A DNA stretch of 64,000 nt from Paenibacillus sp. E222 (GTDB lineage: Bacteria; Bacillota; Bacilli; Paenibacillales; Paenibacillaceae): positions 7,192,001-7,256,000 of the forward strand of contig NZ_CP058552.1 in NCBI RefSeq assembly GCF_013401555.1, written 5' to 3'. Under the pieces are notes generated by a model. That model was not told the origin of the DNA, did no database searches, and saw nothing but the letters and a program-made list of their open reading frames with translations. Of the stretch, positions 24,748 to 33,327 are shown in pieces. The position numbers were made by a program, and so were the translations under genes. Every line of letters begins with the position of its first letter. Positions within the stretch are counted from its first letter, which is position 1.

Positions 24748-25492
24748 TGTGGAACAGAGCAAAGAGGCTCGTATTCCTGTGATGGAGATCTTTGGCCCGA
24801 CGGTTCAAGGTGAAGGCATGGTCATTGGGCAGAAAACAATGTTCGTTCGCACCGCGGGCTGCGATTATCGCTGCTCCTGGTGCGACTCGGCCTTTACCTG
24901 GGACGGCAGTGGCAAGGATCTGATCCGGATGATTACGCCGGAGGACGTGTGGAACGAGCTGCGTCGCGTTGGCGGCTCACGCTTCTCCCATGTGACCATC
25001 TCAGGCGGCAACCCTGCCCTACTCGCTTCGCTGGGCGGATTGGTTAAGCTGCTTCGGGAGAACGGCATCCGCACCGCGGTAGAAACGCAGGGCTCCCGTT
25101 GGCAGTCTTGGCTGGCGGACATTGACGAAGTCACCGTCTCACCCAAGCCACCCAGCTCCGGCATGGACACCGATTGGGCCGTGCTGGATGATCTGATCGG
25201 ACGGCTGGCCGCTGGCCCGGTAGAACGAAGTCATAGTCTGAAGATCGTGATCTTTGATGAGACAGACTTGGACTACGCCCGCCGCGTGCATGCACGGTAT
25301 CCGGGCACAGATTTATTTTTACAGACCGGGAACCCGGATGTCACTTCTGCCGATACGCCAGATCTGGCGTCTTCGCTGCTTGCCCGTTATGAGTGGCTGA
25401 TTGATCAAGTCAGTGCATCCGATGATCTGAACGACGTTCGTGTGCTTCCACAGCTTCATACGTTGGTATGGGGCAACAAACGCGGCGTCTAA
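24740..25492 (+). CDS. queE: 7-carboxy-7-deazaguanine synthase (radical SAM)
   Basis: 250 residues. The radical-SAM cluster motif CDYRCSWC has C41, C45 and C48, and the glycine motif SGGNPAL follows. The FGPTVQGEG start is characteristic of QueE. It rearranges 6-carboxytetrahydropterin to the deazaguanine ring, using SAM and magnesium. It overlaps queD by eight bases. A micro-ORF begins in its stop codon. Confidence 0.96.
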   Translation: MSSVEQSKEARIPVMEIFGPTVQGEGMVIGQKTMFVRTAGCDYRCSWCDSAFTWDGSGKDLIRMITPEDVWNELRRVGGSRFSHVTISGGNPALLASLGGLVKLLRENGIRTAVETQGSRWQSWLADIDEVTVSPKPPSSGMDTDWAVLDDLIGRLAAGPVERSHSLKIVIFDETDLDYARRVHARYPGTDLFLQTGNPDVTSADTPDLASSLLARYEWLIDQVSASDDLNDVRVLPQLHTLVWGNKRGV

Positions 25493-25527
25493 TGGGCTAT
25501 ATGGGTGGAATGGGCGGCATGATGTAA
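25492..25527 (+). CDS. candidate 11-residue Met/Gly peptide coupled to queE
   Basis: The queE stop and a new ATG overlap as TAATG. The short frame encodes MGYMGGMGGMM and ends TAA at 25527. Composition (six Met, five Gly/Tyr) is extreme. It may be a chance product of a decaying region, but the overlap gives a natural way to translate it. Confidence 0.25.
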   Translation: MGYMGGMGGMM

Positions 25528-25615
25528 TTTGGGAAACAACCAGAGGCTAAGATAGCCTATCATATATACCGGTAAGCTTCGTGCGTTGCCGGAAATAAGG
25601 AGCGTTTACGAATCC

Positions 25616-26107
25616 ATGAGACAACCTGAAGAAATGCAAGATTTAACGTTGCTGGGTAACCAGGGCGTAAAATATACGTTTGAATATGATCCGGGAATTC
25701 TGGAGAATTTTGATAACAAACACCCCTACCGGGATTATTTTGTCAAATTCAACTGCCCGGAGTTCACCAGCCTGTGCCCGATCACGGGTCAGCCGGACTT
25801 TGCAACGATCTATATCAGCTACATCCCTGATGTAAAAATGGTAGAGAGCAAGTCACTTAAGCTGTACCTGTTCAGCTTCCGCAACCATGGCGATTTCCAC
25901 GAGGATTGCGTAAACATCATCATGAACGACCTGATCAAACTGATGGACCCACGCTTCATTGAAGTGTGGGGTAAATTCACGCCGCGCGGCGGCATTTCCA
26001 TCGATCCGTACACCAACTACGGCAAACCGGGTACGAAGTATGAGCAAATGGCTGAGCACCGCATGATGAATCATGATATGTATCCAGAGACGATTGATAA
26101 TCGTTAA
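25616..26107 (+). CDS. queF: NADPH-dependent 7-cyano-7-deazaguanine reductase
   Basis: 163 residues of the short, unimodular QueF type. The catalytic block [14 protein letters not shown] holds Cys54, which forms the thioimide with preQ0, and Asp61. The QueF NADPH motif follows with [16 protein letters not shown]. It reduces preQ0 to preQ1. The ATG at 25616 lies 13 bases after AAGGAG; a TTG at 25586 is in frame but less likely. It is the last gene of the operon, 88 bases after the micro-ORF. Confidence 0.96.
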   Translation: MRQPEEMQDLTLLGNQGVKYTFEYDPGILENFDNKHPYRDYFVKFNCPEFTSLCPITGQPDFATIYISYIPDVKMVESKSLKLYLFSFRNHGDFHEDCVNIIMNDLIKLMDPRFIEVWGKFTPRGGISIDPYTNYGKPGTKYEQMAEHRMMNHDMYPETIDNR

Positions 26108-26146
26108 TTGGGTAGATACATCAATTATGTTTTGTACACAATAAAT

Positions 26147-26332
26147 TCATAGAACACACAAAAGCCGAACTCTTCTATCTGAAGAAATTCGGCTTTTTTT
26201 TACAAAAAATCCGATAGCAAAGTACAGAGACGTCGATGCAACATAGATAGTCAGAAAAGTCATGACTGCCATCAATAGAATGGTCATCGCCAAATTACGT
26301 TTGGCAAGAACATATGGTGATAGCGATTTCAT
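26147..26332 (-). CDS. small membrane protein, unrecognised
   Basis: 61 residues, with a helix of about 25 hydrophobic residues (MTILLMAVMTFLTIYVASTS onwards) and a basic C-terminal tail (KKSRISSDRRVRLL). AAAGGA lies nine bases before the ATG. Its last codons run through the terminator at 26161-26198, which is odd. It is a plausible single-span peptide, function unknown. Confidence 0.4.
   Translation of the reverse strand: MKSLSPYVLAKRNLAMTILLMAVMTFLTIYVASTSLYFAIGFFVKKSRISSDRRVRLLCVL
26161..26198 (+). terminator. terminator of the queCDEF operon
   Basis: AAAGCCGAA pairs with TTCGGCTTT and is followed by a long T-run, 53 bases after the queF stop. Confidence 0.85.
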
Positions 26333-26542
26333 ATTGATCAGTCCTTTATCATTTCTGATTTAGCAGACCTTAATAGTAGATTTTTTAAAGTATATCAATA
26401 GTTTACATTATAAAGAGAACGTTAATTTCACCTGTTCCCCTTGTCGACCTATCAAATCTGTCCTATTATGTAACAATATGCTTAGGCACATCACATCATC
26501 AGGCGCTGATCCCTCGTGACCGCGACCAAAGGAGAACTGTTC

Positions 26543-27817
26543 ATGTCCATGCAAAATTCATTATCCAAAGACGCCGCTGCGCGTTCGAAAGCTCCACCCG
26601 GATTGGATGCTCAAGGTACCGTTTATCGGATCTTAATTGCCATCAGTCTGGTTCATTTGTTCAACGATTCCATCCAATCTGTCATTCCAGCTATTTTTCC
26701 AATTCTGAAAGACTCCATGCATCTCACGTATACGCAGATCGGATGGATTTCGTTTGCTATTAACTTTACTGCTTCCATCATGCAGCCTGTTGTAGGCTGG
26801 TTTGCTGATAGAAAACCGACACCATCCATTCTACCCATCGGTATGGGCTTTACGTTTACCGGTATGCTATTGCTAGCCTTCGCCGACAGTTATATGGCTG
26901 TCCTGATCTCTGTCATCTTTGTTGGGCTCGGTTCGGCGGCTTTCCATCCAGAGGGTTCACGGGTATCCCATATGGCCGCAGGGCCTCGTCGGGGTCTCGC
27001 TCAGTCAATCTTCCAGGTGGGAGGTAACGCCGGTCAATCTCTGGCTCCATTGCTCACCAGATGGATTTTCATTCCGTTTGGATTGTTCGGCGCCATCGGC
27101 TTCACGGGCATAGCTGCTGCGGGGATCGCGGTGCAAATCTATATCGCTCGCTGGTATGGACGCATGCTGCAATCGGGAGGGTATTTGCGTAGACAGGCGG
27201 CAGCCCGTCGTGCTCCCAATCCGGCATTACGTAAAAAGATTGCTGCTGCCATAACCATTTTGATTCTGCTCGTCTTTGTCCGTTCGTGGTATGTCGCTTC
27301 AATCGGAAGCTTCTATGCGTTTAACCTGAAGGATACATTCAACTTGTCCACAGAGGACGCACAGATCTATATCTTCTTGTTCCTGGCGGCTGGGGCTCTT
27401 GGTACGTTCTTCGGTGGTCCACTGGCGGATCGCTTTGGTAAACGCAACATGATCTTTCTGTCAATGGCTGGAGCCGCTCCACTGGCGCTGCTGCTGCCTT
27501 ACGCGAATCTGTTCTGGACAGCCGTGCTGCTGACCATTATTGGTTTCATCATGTTATCCAGCTTCTCGGTGACCGTTGTGTATGCACAGATGCTGATTCC
27601 GGGCAAAATCGGAACCGTCTCCGGCCTGATTACTGGCCTGGCATTTGGTATGGGCGGTCTGGGCGCTCTCGTGCTGGGGAACTGGATCGACGTGTTCGGC
27701 GTATCTCCAGTCATGCAAATGTGCAGCTTCCTGCCACTGATCGGAATCTTCACCTTCCTGCTTCCATCGGATAAGTTGCTGAACCGTTGGGCGGAAGAGA
27801 ATGGTAGTGAAGAATAA
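26543..27817 (+). CDS. fosmidomycin-resistance-type MFS exporter
   Basis: About 424 residues with around twelve membrane helices. The Fsr-like start (SLVHLFNDSIQSVIPAIFPI) and the block GLGSAAFHPEGSRVSHMAAG match the fosmidomycin resistance group, which exports fosmidomycin and related small molecules by proton antiport. I chose the ATG at 26543 after AAAGGAG. It is monocistronic with its own terminator. The true substrate in this organism is unknown. Confidence 0.9.
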   Translation: MSMQNSLSKDAAARSKAPPGLDAQGTVYRILIAISLVHLFNDSIQSVIPAIFPILKDSMHLTYTQIGWISFAINFTASIMQPVVGWFADRKPTPSILPIGMGFTFTGMLLLAFADSYMAVLISVIFVGLGSAAFHPEGSRVSHMAAGPRRGLAQSIFQVGGNAGQSLAPLLTRWIFIPFGLFGAIGFTGIAAAGIAVQIYIARWYGRMLQSGGYLRRQAAARRAPNPALRKKIAAAITILILLVFVRSWYVASIGSFYAFNLKDTFNLSTEDAQIYIFLFLAAGALGTFFGGPLADRFGKRNMIFLSMAGAAPLALLLPYANLFWTAVLLTIIGFIMLSSFSVTVVYAQMLIPGKIGTVSGLITGLAFGMGGLGALVLGNWIDVFGVSPVMQMCSFLPLIGIFTFLLPSDKLLNRWAEENGSEE

Positions 27818-27938
27818 CAAATCCTACACAACATAAACTTCAATGCACAATGAAACCAAAGAACACTGTTACGAATGTTTAGCGAAAAGTAACGTCAGAT
27901 GGTTAACTAACCTTGAATTTACGCTTGCATGTGCAAAT

Positions 27939-27978
27939 GGGATGAAGCCTTTACCTTTAGGCTTCATCCCGTTTTTGT
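27939..27978 (+). terminator. terminator of the MFS gene
   Basis: A 12-bp stem, GGGATGAAGCCT with AGGCTTCATCCC, is followed by GTTTTTGTTTT. Confidence 0.85.
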
Positions 27979-28363
27979 TTTGTCAGCGTTAGCGTCAACC
28001 GTGTGCAGCTTCCACCACGCGGTGCCCTACTTCATGACAAGGGTGGTCAGCCAACAAGAGCGGCAGCAACTGAGCCTGCGAGAAATTTTGGAAAACAGTA
28101 GGATCACATGTGTATAACGAATCCAGCGCACATTATTAGCATCATTTCTGACAATCCGCCAATGTAACGAATCGTAGACGCCTTATTCCTCATGTTTTGT
28201 GTGTTTTCGCATCATTTAGTATGATTATCATGCAAATAGCGATGGTGATATTCCTTAGAATCAGCGCATCCTTCTATAGACCATAATAGGGTGCCCTCGA
28301 TTCGTTAGCCTCAGAATCAGAACCGAGAGGCTGTGGTCACATAGCCATTTTTGTGAAAAGACA
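27979..28363. other. 385-base gap with three TAACGAATC sites
   Basis: TAACGAATCC is at 28115, TAACGAATCG at 28165, and its inverse CGATTCGTTA at 28298. The last two could form the foot of a long hairpin. I see no gene. Function unknown. Confidence 0.4.
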
Positions 28364-29212
28364 TCATTGCGAAAGGCGCTGAAGAATCAGGCGCTTTTTA
28401 TATAACATTTTTCCGGCTTCGGCAACATCACGAATCGTATTTTTGTTACTCACCGAACCGAATACCATACCCGCAATCGGAATGAGCTGGAACAGCTTTT
28501 TCCATCCAAACGATTCACTGTAGGAATTAAAAACCTCCCGCCAGCCCTGCATTTGAGAGATAACCTCAACCTGCTTATCCGGATTATCGTAATCGGCGAG
28601 TTCATCAATAATCGCTTTCTTGCCCACAATATCTGCCGAAGAGAATTGCAGACATTTGACGATAAATATGCGCTCTTGAGGTTCGTCGGGATCATATCCA
28701 TAGCATAACGCCATCTCCTGCAGCACCTTCAGGGAAAGCCCCATCACCATCGGAATATCCGCCGCAATCGTTACAATGCCCCCGATACCTGTTGCAGCCC
28801 CTTGTGCAGCAGCAAACCTCGTCCGACTATCCGTAATACTATCGGCAGTGCGATCCAGCACTTCAAGCGGTAAGCCTTCCACGCTGTGAATTTTCGTCGT
28901 ATCCTTTGACTCTCCATCCTGTTCATCGTAAGAGGTATCGGCCTTCATGGAATAACCGGATTGGATCGCTTCCTCTCGGAGCAGCTCAGCCACCTTCTTT
29001 TTCTGAACGAGAAATTTCCCGCCATTCTGCACATACTGGCCGACTTCGTTCAGCGAGTCGCCAATCTTCTGTTTCAGCGCTTTGGGCATCACTTTATCCA
29101 GCATGGCAAATGGCAAACGTCCAATTTTGTCCCAAATAAACAAGTCCTTCTGCCCTTTTTCCCATTTTAAAATCTGTTCCAGCTCCCGGTCCAATGTCTC
29201 ACGCGAATCCAT
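28364..29212 (-). CDS. EcsC family protein
   Basis: 282 residues. The EcsC-family core runs from a helix-rich N terminus through a glycine-rich amphipathic segment (FAAAQGAATGIGGIVTIAAD then IPMVMGLSLKVLQEMALCYG) to a C-terminal helical region (IPIAGMVFGSVSNKNTI). EcsC of Bacillus subtilis is a peripheral protein of the Ecs ABC transporter; this gene has no ecsAB neighbours. AGGAGG precedes the ATG. A central charged loop (about 85-115) is variable. Function unknown. Confidence 0.85.
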   Translation of the reverse strand: MDSRETLDRELEQILKWEKGQKDLFIWDKIGRLPFAMLDKVMPKALKQKIGDSLNEVGQYVQNGGKFLVQKKKVAELLREEAIQSGYSMKADTSYDEQDGESKDTTKIHSVEGLPLEVLDRTADSITDSRTRFAAAQGAATGIGGIVTIAADIPMVMGLSLKVLQEMALCYGYDPDEPQERIFIVKCLQFSSADIVGKKAIIDELADYDNPDKQVEVISQMQGWREVFNSYSESFGWKKLFQLIPIAGMVFGSVSNKNTIRDVAEAGKMLYKKRLILQRLSQ

Positions 29213-29342
29213 ATATGGCCTCCTAATGTTATGTGTATAGTAAATTGTATACTCCTCATACGCTTTGGTCAGAGGGATGGTTGCTTCTATGTAAGTTTAT
29301 GGTATTCATCCTCATGCCTTCATACACAATGTTTGCATAAAT

Positions 29343-29386
29343 AAGAACCCTTAATCAGCGTCATTCGCTAAATAAAGGGCTCTTTT
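29343..29386 (-). terminator. terminator of the arabinan operon
   Basis: AAGAACCCTT pairs with AAGGGCTCTT (one G-U pair), with a small hairpin AGCG/CGCT inside the loop. It lies just after the GH43 stop at 29405. Confidence 0.65.
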
Positions 29387-29404
29387 GATCCAAAACCTCA
29401 ATTC

Positions 29405-30385
29405 TTATTTTGCTTTAGCTGCAGCCTTCCCATCCGGAACAGGGACTCCAAAGTGAGGCGTGCCATCTTCGTTCCAGTGAATGACCTGCGCGCGGGCGTG
29501 ACGATTCGGATCGTAGAGAGGGTCTCCCTCGATGTCCTTGTAATTTCGTGCGTGATAGATGAGAATATCCGTCTTGCCGTCCGGTGATACCGTAAAGCTG
29601 TTGTGACCCGGACCATATTGACCATTCTCTTCACACGTTTGGAATACCGGCTTAGGCGATTTCACCCAGCTCGCTGGATCAAGCAAATCGGTGTCTTCAT
29701 CCGCAGTGAGCAACCCCATACAATAATTATAGTCGGTCGCACTCGCCGAGTAACCAATGAAGATCCGCCCATTGCGATGCAGCACTGCTGCCCCTTCATT
29801 TACCTTGAAGCCGATGATCTCCCAATCATATTCCGGCGTAGAAATCATGACCTGCTCCCCACGCAGCGTCCATGGATTTTCCATTTCGGAAATGTACAGG
29901 TTGGAGTTGCCCGGAATGTCCGGGTCCTTTTGCGCCCAGACCAAATAACGGATCCCTTTGTGTTCAAACGTTGTTGCATCCAAGGCAAATGTCTCCCAAC
30001 GCGTCCGAATCTGTCCCTTCTCTACCCACGCGCCTTCGAGCGGGTTGGGCGAGTCGTTCTCCAGCACATACATGCGGTGGTCGAAAAGGCCCTCATTGGT
30101 TTCGCTGGTATGGGCTGCAGCGTAATGTATATACCATTTTCCATCGATAAAATGAATCTCAGGTGCCCAAATGTTGGCACTCATCGGTCCTGTCTCATGT
30201 TTGTGCCAAGCCGTTACCGGCTCAGCATCTCGCAACTCTTCCAAGGTTTGTGCACGCCGAATCTCAATCCGGTCAAAGGCTGGCACGGAAGCAGAGAAAT
30301 AGTAATAGCCATCTGTGTGACGGTACACCCACGGATCAGCACGCTGCTCCAGAATGGGATTGGTAAATGTAATGGAATCAGTCAT
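29405..30385 (-). CDS. GH43 glycosidase (arabinofuranosidase/xylosidase type), cytoplasmic
   Basis: 326 residues. It has the GH43 five-blade propeller triad: the base Asp in QRADPWVYR (D17), a second Asp in FALDATTF and the acid Glu in KVNEGAAVL. MSANIWAPEIHFIDGKWYIH is the family's second-blade block. There is no signal peptide, so it acts on imported short arabino-oligosaccharides. GGGGAG precedes the ATG. It is the last gene of the arabinan transport operon, separated from the GH43 lipoprotein by the two long repeats. Confidence 0.92.
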   Translation of the reverse strand: MTDSITFTNPILEQRADPWVYRHTDGYYYFSASVPAFDRIEIRRAQTLEELRDAEPVTAWHKHETGPMSANIWAPEIHFIDGKWYIHYAAAHTSETNEGLFDHRMYVLENDSPNPLEGAWVEKGQIRTRWETFALDATTFEHKGIRYLVWAQKDPDIPGNSNLYISEMENPWTLRGEQVMISTPEYDWEIIGFKVNEGAAVLHRNGRIFIGYSASATDYNYCMGLLTADEDTDLLDPASWVKSPKPVFQTCEENGQYGPGHNSFTVSPDGKTDILIYHARNYKDIEGDPLYDPNRHARAQVIHWNEDGTPHFGVPVPDGKAAAKAK

Positions 30386-30467
30386 GGGAATGCTCCCCTT
30401 TCAAATGTGTGTGTATGGCTCGGAGTGAAGATTTGTAACCTTGTGCGGTAAACATAAAACCTATTGC

Positions 30468-30645
30468 TGGTACACCGCGGGCGCTTCGGGGGTGGCAGGG
30501 CCTTGTCGCTCTCTTGTCCTCCGATTTCTTTTTCCCACCGCTCTTGGCGGTTGAAATCGGATGCCAAAGTCGCTCCTTCGGCTCCTTCCTCCCCCTTCAC
30601 TACTGGTGCACCTCAAAAGCAACAGCCTCGCTCTAACCGCGCTCG
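30468..30645 (-). repeat. 178-bp repeat, copy D
   Basis: It is nearly identical over 178 bases to 30765-30942; the two differ at only a handful of positions. Its core has CCGATTTC...GAAATCGG as outer stem and ACCGCtcttgGCGGT as inner hairpin, and ends with CCTTCACTACTGG. The same order and the same CCTTCACTACTG tail occur in copy C at 10465-10603, so it belongs to the same structural family. Confidence 0.8.
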
Positions 30646-30764
30646 CTGAACCAAATCCAAACTCCGAGCCGTCGGTGTGGCTCTGTATCTATGGGGTCGA
30701 CTGCTTCGCTTGGTCGACTCTCCCCACTAAGTGCATCGCTGGCCATATTTTTTCGGCCAGCCCT

Positions 30765-30942
30765 TGGTACACCGCGAACGCTCCGGAGGTGGCAGGGCCT
30801 TGTCGCTCTCTTGTCCTCCGATTTCTTTTTCCCACCGCTCTTGGCGGTTGAAATCGGATGCCAAAGTCGCTCCTTCGGCTCCTTCCTCCCCCTTCACTGC
30901 TGGTGCACCTCAAAAGCAACAGCCTCGCTCTAACCGCGCTCG
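30765..30942 (-). repeat. 178-bp repeat, copy E
   Basis: This is the second copy of the same element, in the same direction, 119 bases after copy D. The two copies fill most of the 595-base gap between the two GH43 genes of the arabinan operon. The 119-base spacer holds a GTCGAC-flanked sequence. Confidence 0.8.
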
Positions 30943-30980
30943 GTCGACTCCGCCCTAGTTCGAGCCATATCTAAGGCTCT

Positions 30981-32462
30981 TTACTTCTCCGCTGCGCTGA
31001 TCTGCTTGCCCCAGACGGCAATGCCGCGATCGTTCAGACCAGTAACCACGAGCGCTGGCTGGCTTCGCTCCCAGTCCCAGGATGGGAGCAGCTTGAGCTC
31101 CTCTGTGGAAGCTCCGCCCCACGGGCTTTCTTTCCACTCCAGCGTCAGTGTTTGTTTGCCGTCAAACGTCCATTTGCCTGAACCGTTTTCGCTTTTCAAT
31201 TGGCCATTGGCTTGCAAGGTGTAAGGCACTGCCTGCACCTGTCCGTCCACCGACGGGTCAACAGCCAGTCCTTCCCACTCCCCGGCGATCATCGACTTCG
31301 GTATGTCCTGTGTGTACTCACCTGCATAACGTTCTGGTGATACCACAGGCCAGCCGTCCTTGGTCCACAGCATTTTACGTACATGCAGATACGGCCAGTT
31401 TTTATCCGTCTCCCCTCTCGCATGATGCACGATATAATAATTGTCGCCATCCTTAAGGACCGAGTTATGTCCTGGTGCAACCCAGCCTTCACCTTCGGTG
31501 AAGCGGTATCCACCCAGAATTTTGGTTCCTACTTCATATTGAGGCAGATGCTCCGTATCCAGCATGTTCATGCCATTTACGTCCGTGTAGGGACCTGTAA
31601 TGGAATCAGCGCGGGCTACACGCACGTTATAATCTTCGAATAAGGAATCATATGAGACGAATAGATAATACTTTTTGAACTCCGGGTTATACACAATATA
31701 TGGACCCTCCACCGCACCTTCTTCTGTAGCACGATCACGGGCGGCAATGCGAGTACCATACCCCTCTTCCTTGAACTTTCCAGTTTCCGGATCCAGAGGT
31801 GCAATGTATATCCCATCGAAAAAGGAACCGTAGACCATCCATGAATTGCCTTCGGCATCCAATACCGGATTGGCATCAATGGCATTTAACTTATCCTTTT
31901 CATTCTCGGATGTTTTAACAACCAACCCTTCATCTGTCCAAGGACCCTCCGGGGACGAGGATGTTTGCAAACCAATAGCCGAACGCGTACTGCCAAAGGT
32001 CGAAGCCGAATAATACATCCGGTAGGTGTCGCCAACCTGAATCACATCCGGTGCCCACAGATTTACCGCTCCAGTCCAATCTAGGGCTTCCTTCGGAATG
32101 CCTGGCAAAGCCTGACCTACCCATGACCAGTTAATCAGATCATCCGATTTGCGTACCATGACGCCGGGTTTCGCTTCCCCTGCGACACGGACGTCTGTGG
32201 AATAGACGTAGTATCCCTGATCTGTTTTGATAATGGCTGGATCATGCGCATTGTTCACAGTCCAACGGGATTCATCATCCAAAATGGAGGTGTCATACAA
32301 TTGAGTATCTTGGGGAGCCTCAGGAAAGACCGGCGTGGACACCGATTCCCCTGCGCCATCTCCAGAACAGCCTGTAACTCCGACCAACAGCAGCAGCAGC
32401 ATGGAAGCAACAACTCCTTTTCCTGAATTCGTCCACCCGCGGAATGTTCTCCGCTGATTCAT
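30981..32462 (-). CDS. GH43 arabinan endo-1,5-arabinosidase lipoprotein with C-terminal beta domain
   Basis: 493 residues. A lipobox at LLVGVTGCSG gives a membrane lipoprotein. The GH43 triad is NNAHDPAI (base), NAIDANPVLD and GAVEGPYIVY (acid Glu). It resembles the AbnA/AbnB-type endo-arabinanases, with the extra C-terminal beta-sandwich (about 395-490) that in these enzymes supports the catalytic domain. It should cut arabinan outside the membrane, near the importer. The ATG overlaps the stop of the upstream permease as ATGA. Confidence 0.9.
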   Translation of the reverse strand: MNQRRTFRGWTNSGKGVVASMLLLLLVGVTGCSGDGAGESVSTPVFPEAPQDTQLYDTSILDDESRWTVNNAHDPAIIKTDQGYYVYSTDVRVAGEAKPGVMVRKSDDLINWSWVGQALPGIPKEALDWTGAVNLWAPDVIQVGDTYRMYYSASTFGSTRSAIGLQTSSSPEGPWTDEGLVVKTSENEKDKLNAIDANPVLDAEGNSWMVYGSFFDGIYIAPLDPETGKFKEEGYGTRIAARDRATEEGAVEGPYIVYNPEFKKYYLFVSYDSLFEDYNVRVARADSITGPYTDVNGMNMLDTEHLPQYEVGTKILGGYRFTEGEGWVAPGHNSVLKDGDNYYIVHHARGETDKNWPYLHVRKMLWTKDGWPVVSPERYAGEYTQDIPKSMIAGEWEGLAVDPSVDGQVQAVPYTLQANGQLKSENGSGKWTFDGKQTLTLEWKESPWGGASTEELKLLPSWDWERSQPALVVTGLNDRGIAVWGKQISAAEK

Positions 32463-33301
32463 CCTTTCACTCCAGAGATCGCTACCGATTCAATAATCTG
32501 TTTTTGGAAGATCAGGAAGATGATCAATACCGGCAGCAGCGCAACAATGGATGCTGCCATAATGAGCGGATAATCCGTCTGGATCGCATACGTGGCATTA
32601 AAGTTCGCAATAACGAGCTGCAAGGTCTGTTTTTCAGGTGAATTCAGATAAATAATCGGTGCCAGATAATCGTTCCAGATGCCCATGAACCAGAGAATCA
32701 GCTGAGCGGCAATCGCCGGTTTAATGAGCGGGAACGTAATGCTGGAGTACAGTCGGAAATAAGAGCTGCCATCAATTTTCGCTGCTTCAATAATGGCATC
32801 AGGCACACTAAGCAGATATTGACGCAGGAAGAAGATCATGACGACGTTACCAAATAATCCTGGAACGATAAGCGGCAGCAGTGTGTCCACCCAGCCCAGC
32901 TTCGAGAACATGATGAACTGCGGAATCATGACTGTCGGATACGGAATCATCATCGATGCGAGCAATGCTAGAAACAATTTATTTTTATGCGGAAATCTTA
33001 ATTTGGCAAAAGCAAAGGCAGCGATACTCGACGTAAACGTCCCGACAACGGTAACACTGATCGCCACGATCAAGCTGTTTTTGATCCCGCTGAGTAGCGG
33101 ACCTGCTTCCCAGATTTCCTTATACTTTCCGAATTGGAACACTTCAGGTATCCACACAGGCGGAAGTGCGAACACATCTTGCTTCTCCTTCACGGAAGTG
33201 GACAACATCCAGATCAGTGGTGCAATCATCGCAATAGCACCAAGTGCCAACACGATAAAAATGATAGAGTTCGTTAGTTTCCTCTTTTGACTGTAAGACA
33301 T
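32459..33301 (-). CDS. sugar ABC importer permease (AraQ/MalG type)
   Basis: 280 residues with six membrane helices and the conserved EAA loop EAAKIDGSSYFRLYSSITFP. It is an inner-membrane component of a CUT1-family importer and would pair with the other permease and an ATPase encoded elsewhere (MsmX type); no ATPase gene is in this operon. Its stop overlaps the start of the GH43 lipoprotein. Confidence 0.93.
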   Translation of the reverse strand: MSYSQKRKLTNSIIFIVLALGAIAMIAPLIWMLSTSVKEKQDVFALPPVWIPEVFQFGKYKEIWEAGPLLSGIKNSLIVAISVTVVGTFTSSIAAFAFAKLRFPHKNKLFLALLASMMIPYPTVMIPQFIMFSKLGWVDTLLPLIVPGLFGNVVMIFFLRQYLLSVPDAIIEAAKIDGSSYFRLYSSITFPLIKPAIAAQLILWFMGIWNDYLAPIIYLNSPEKQTLQLVIANFNATYAIQTDYPLIMAASIVALLPVLIIFLIFQKQIIESVAISGVKG

Positions 33302-33327
33302 CTCCGGTTCACTCCTTTCCTAGACCA

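Noticed and set aside
29603..30451. A 282-codon open frame on the plus strand
   Set aside because: It is antisense to the cytoplasmic GH43 gene, which has the full catalytic triad.
30468..30942. A CRISPR-like array
   Set aside because: Only two units of 178 bp with one spacer of 119 bp; unit length, copy number and internal hairpins do not fit a CRISPR array.
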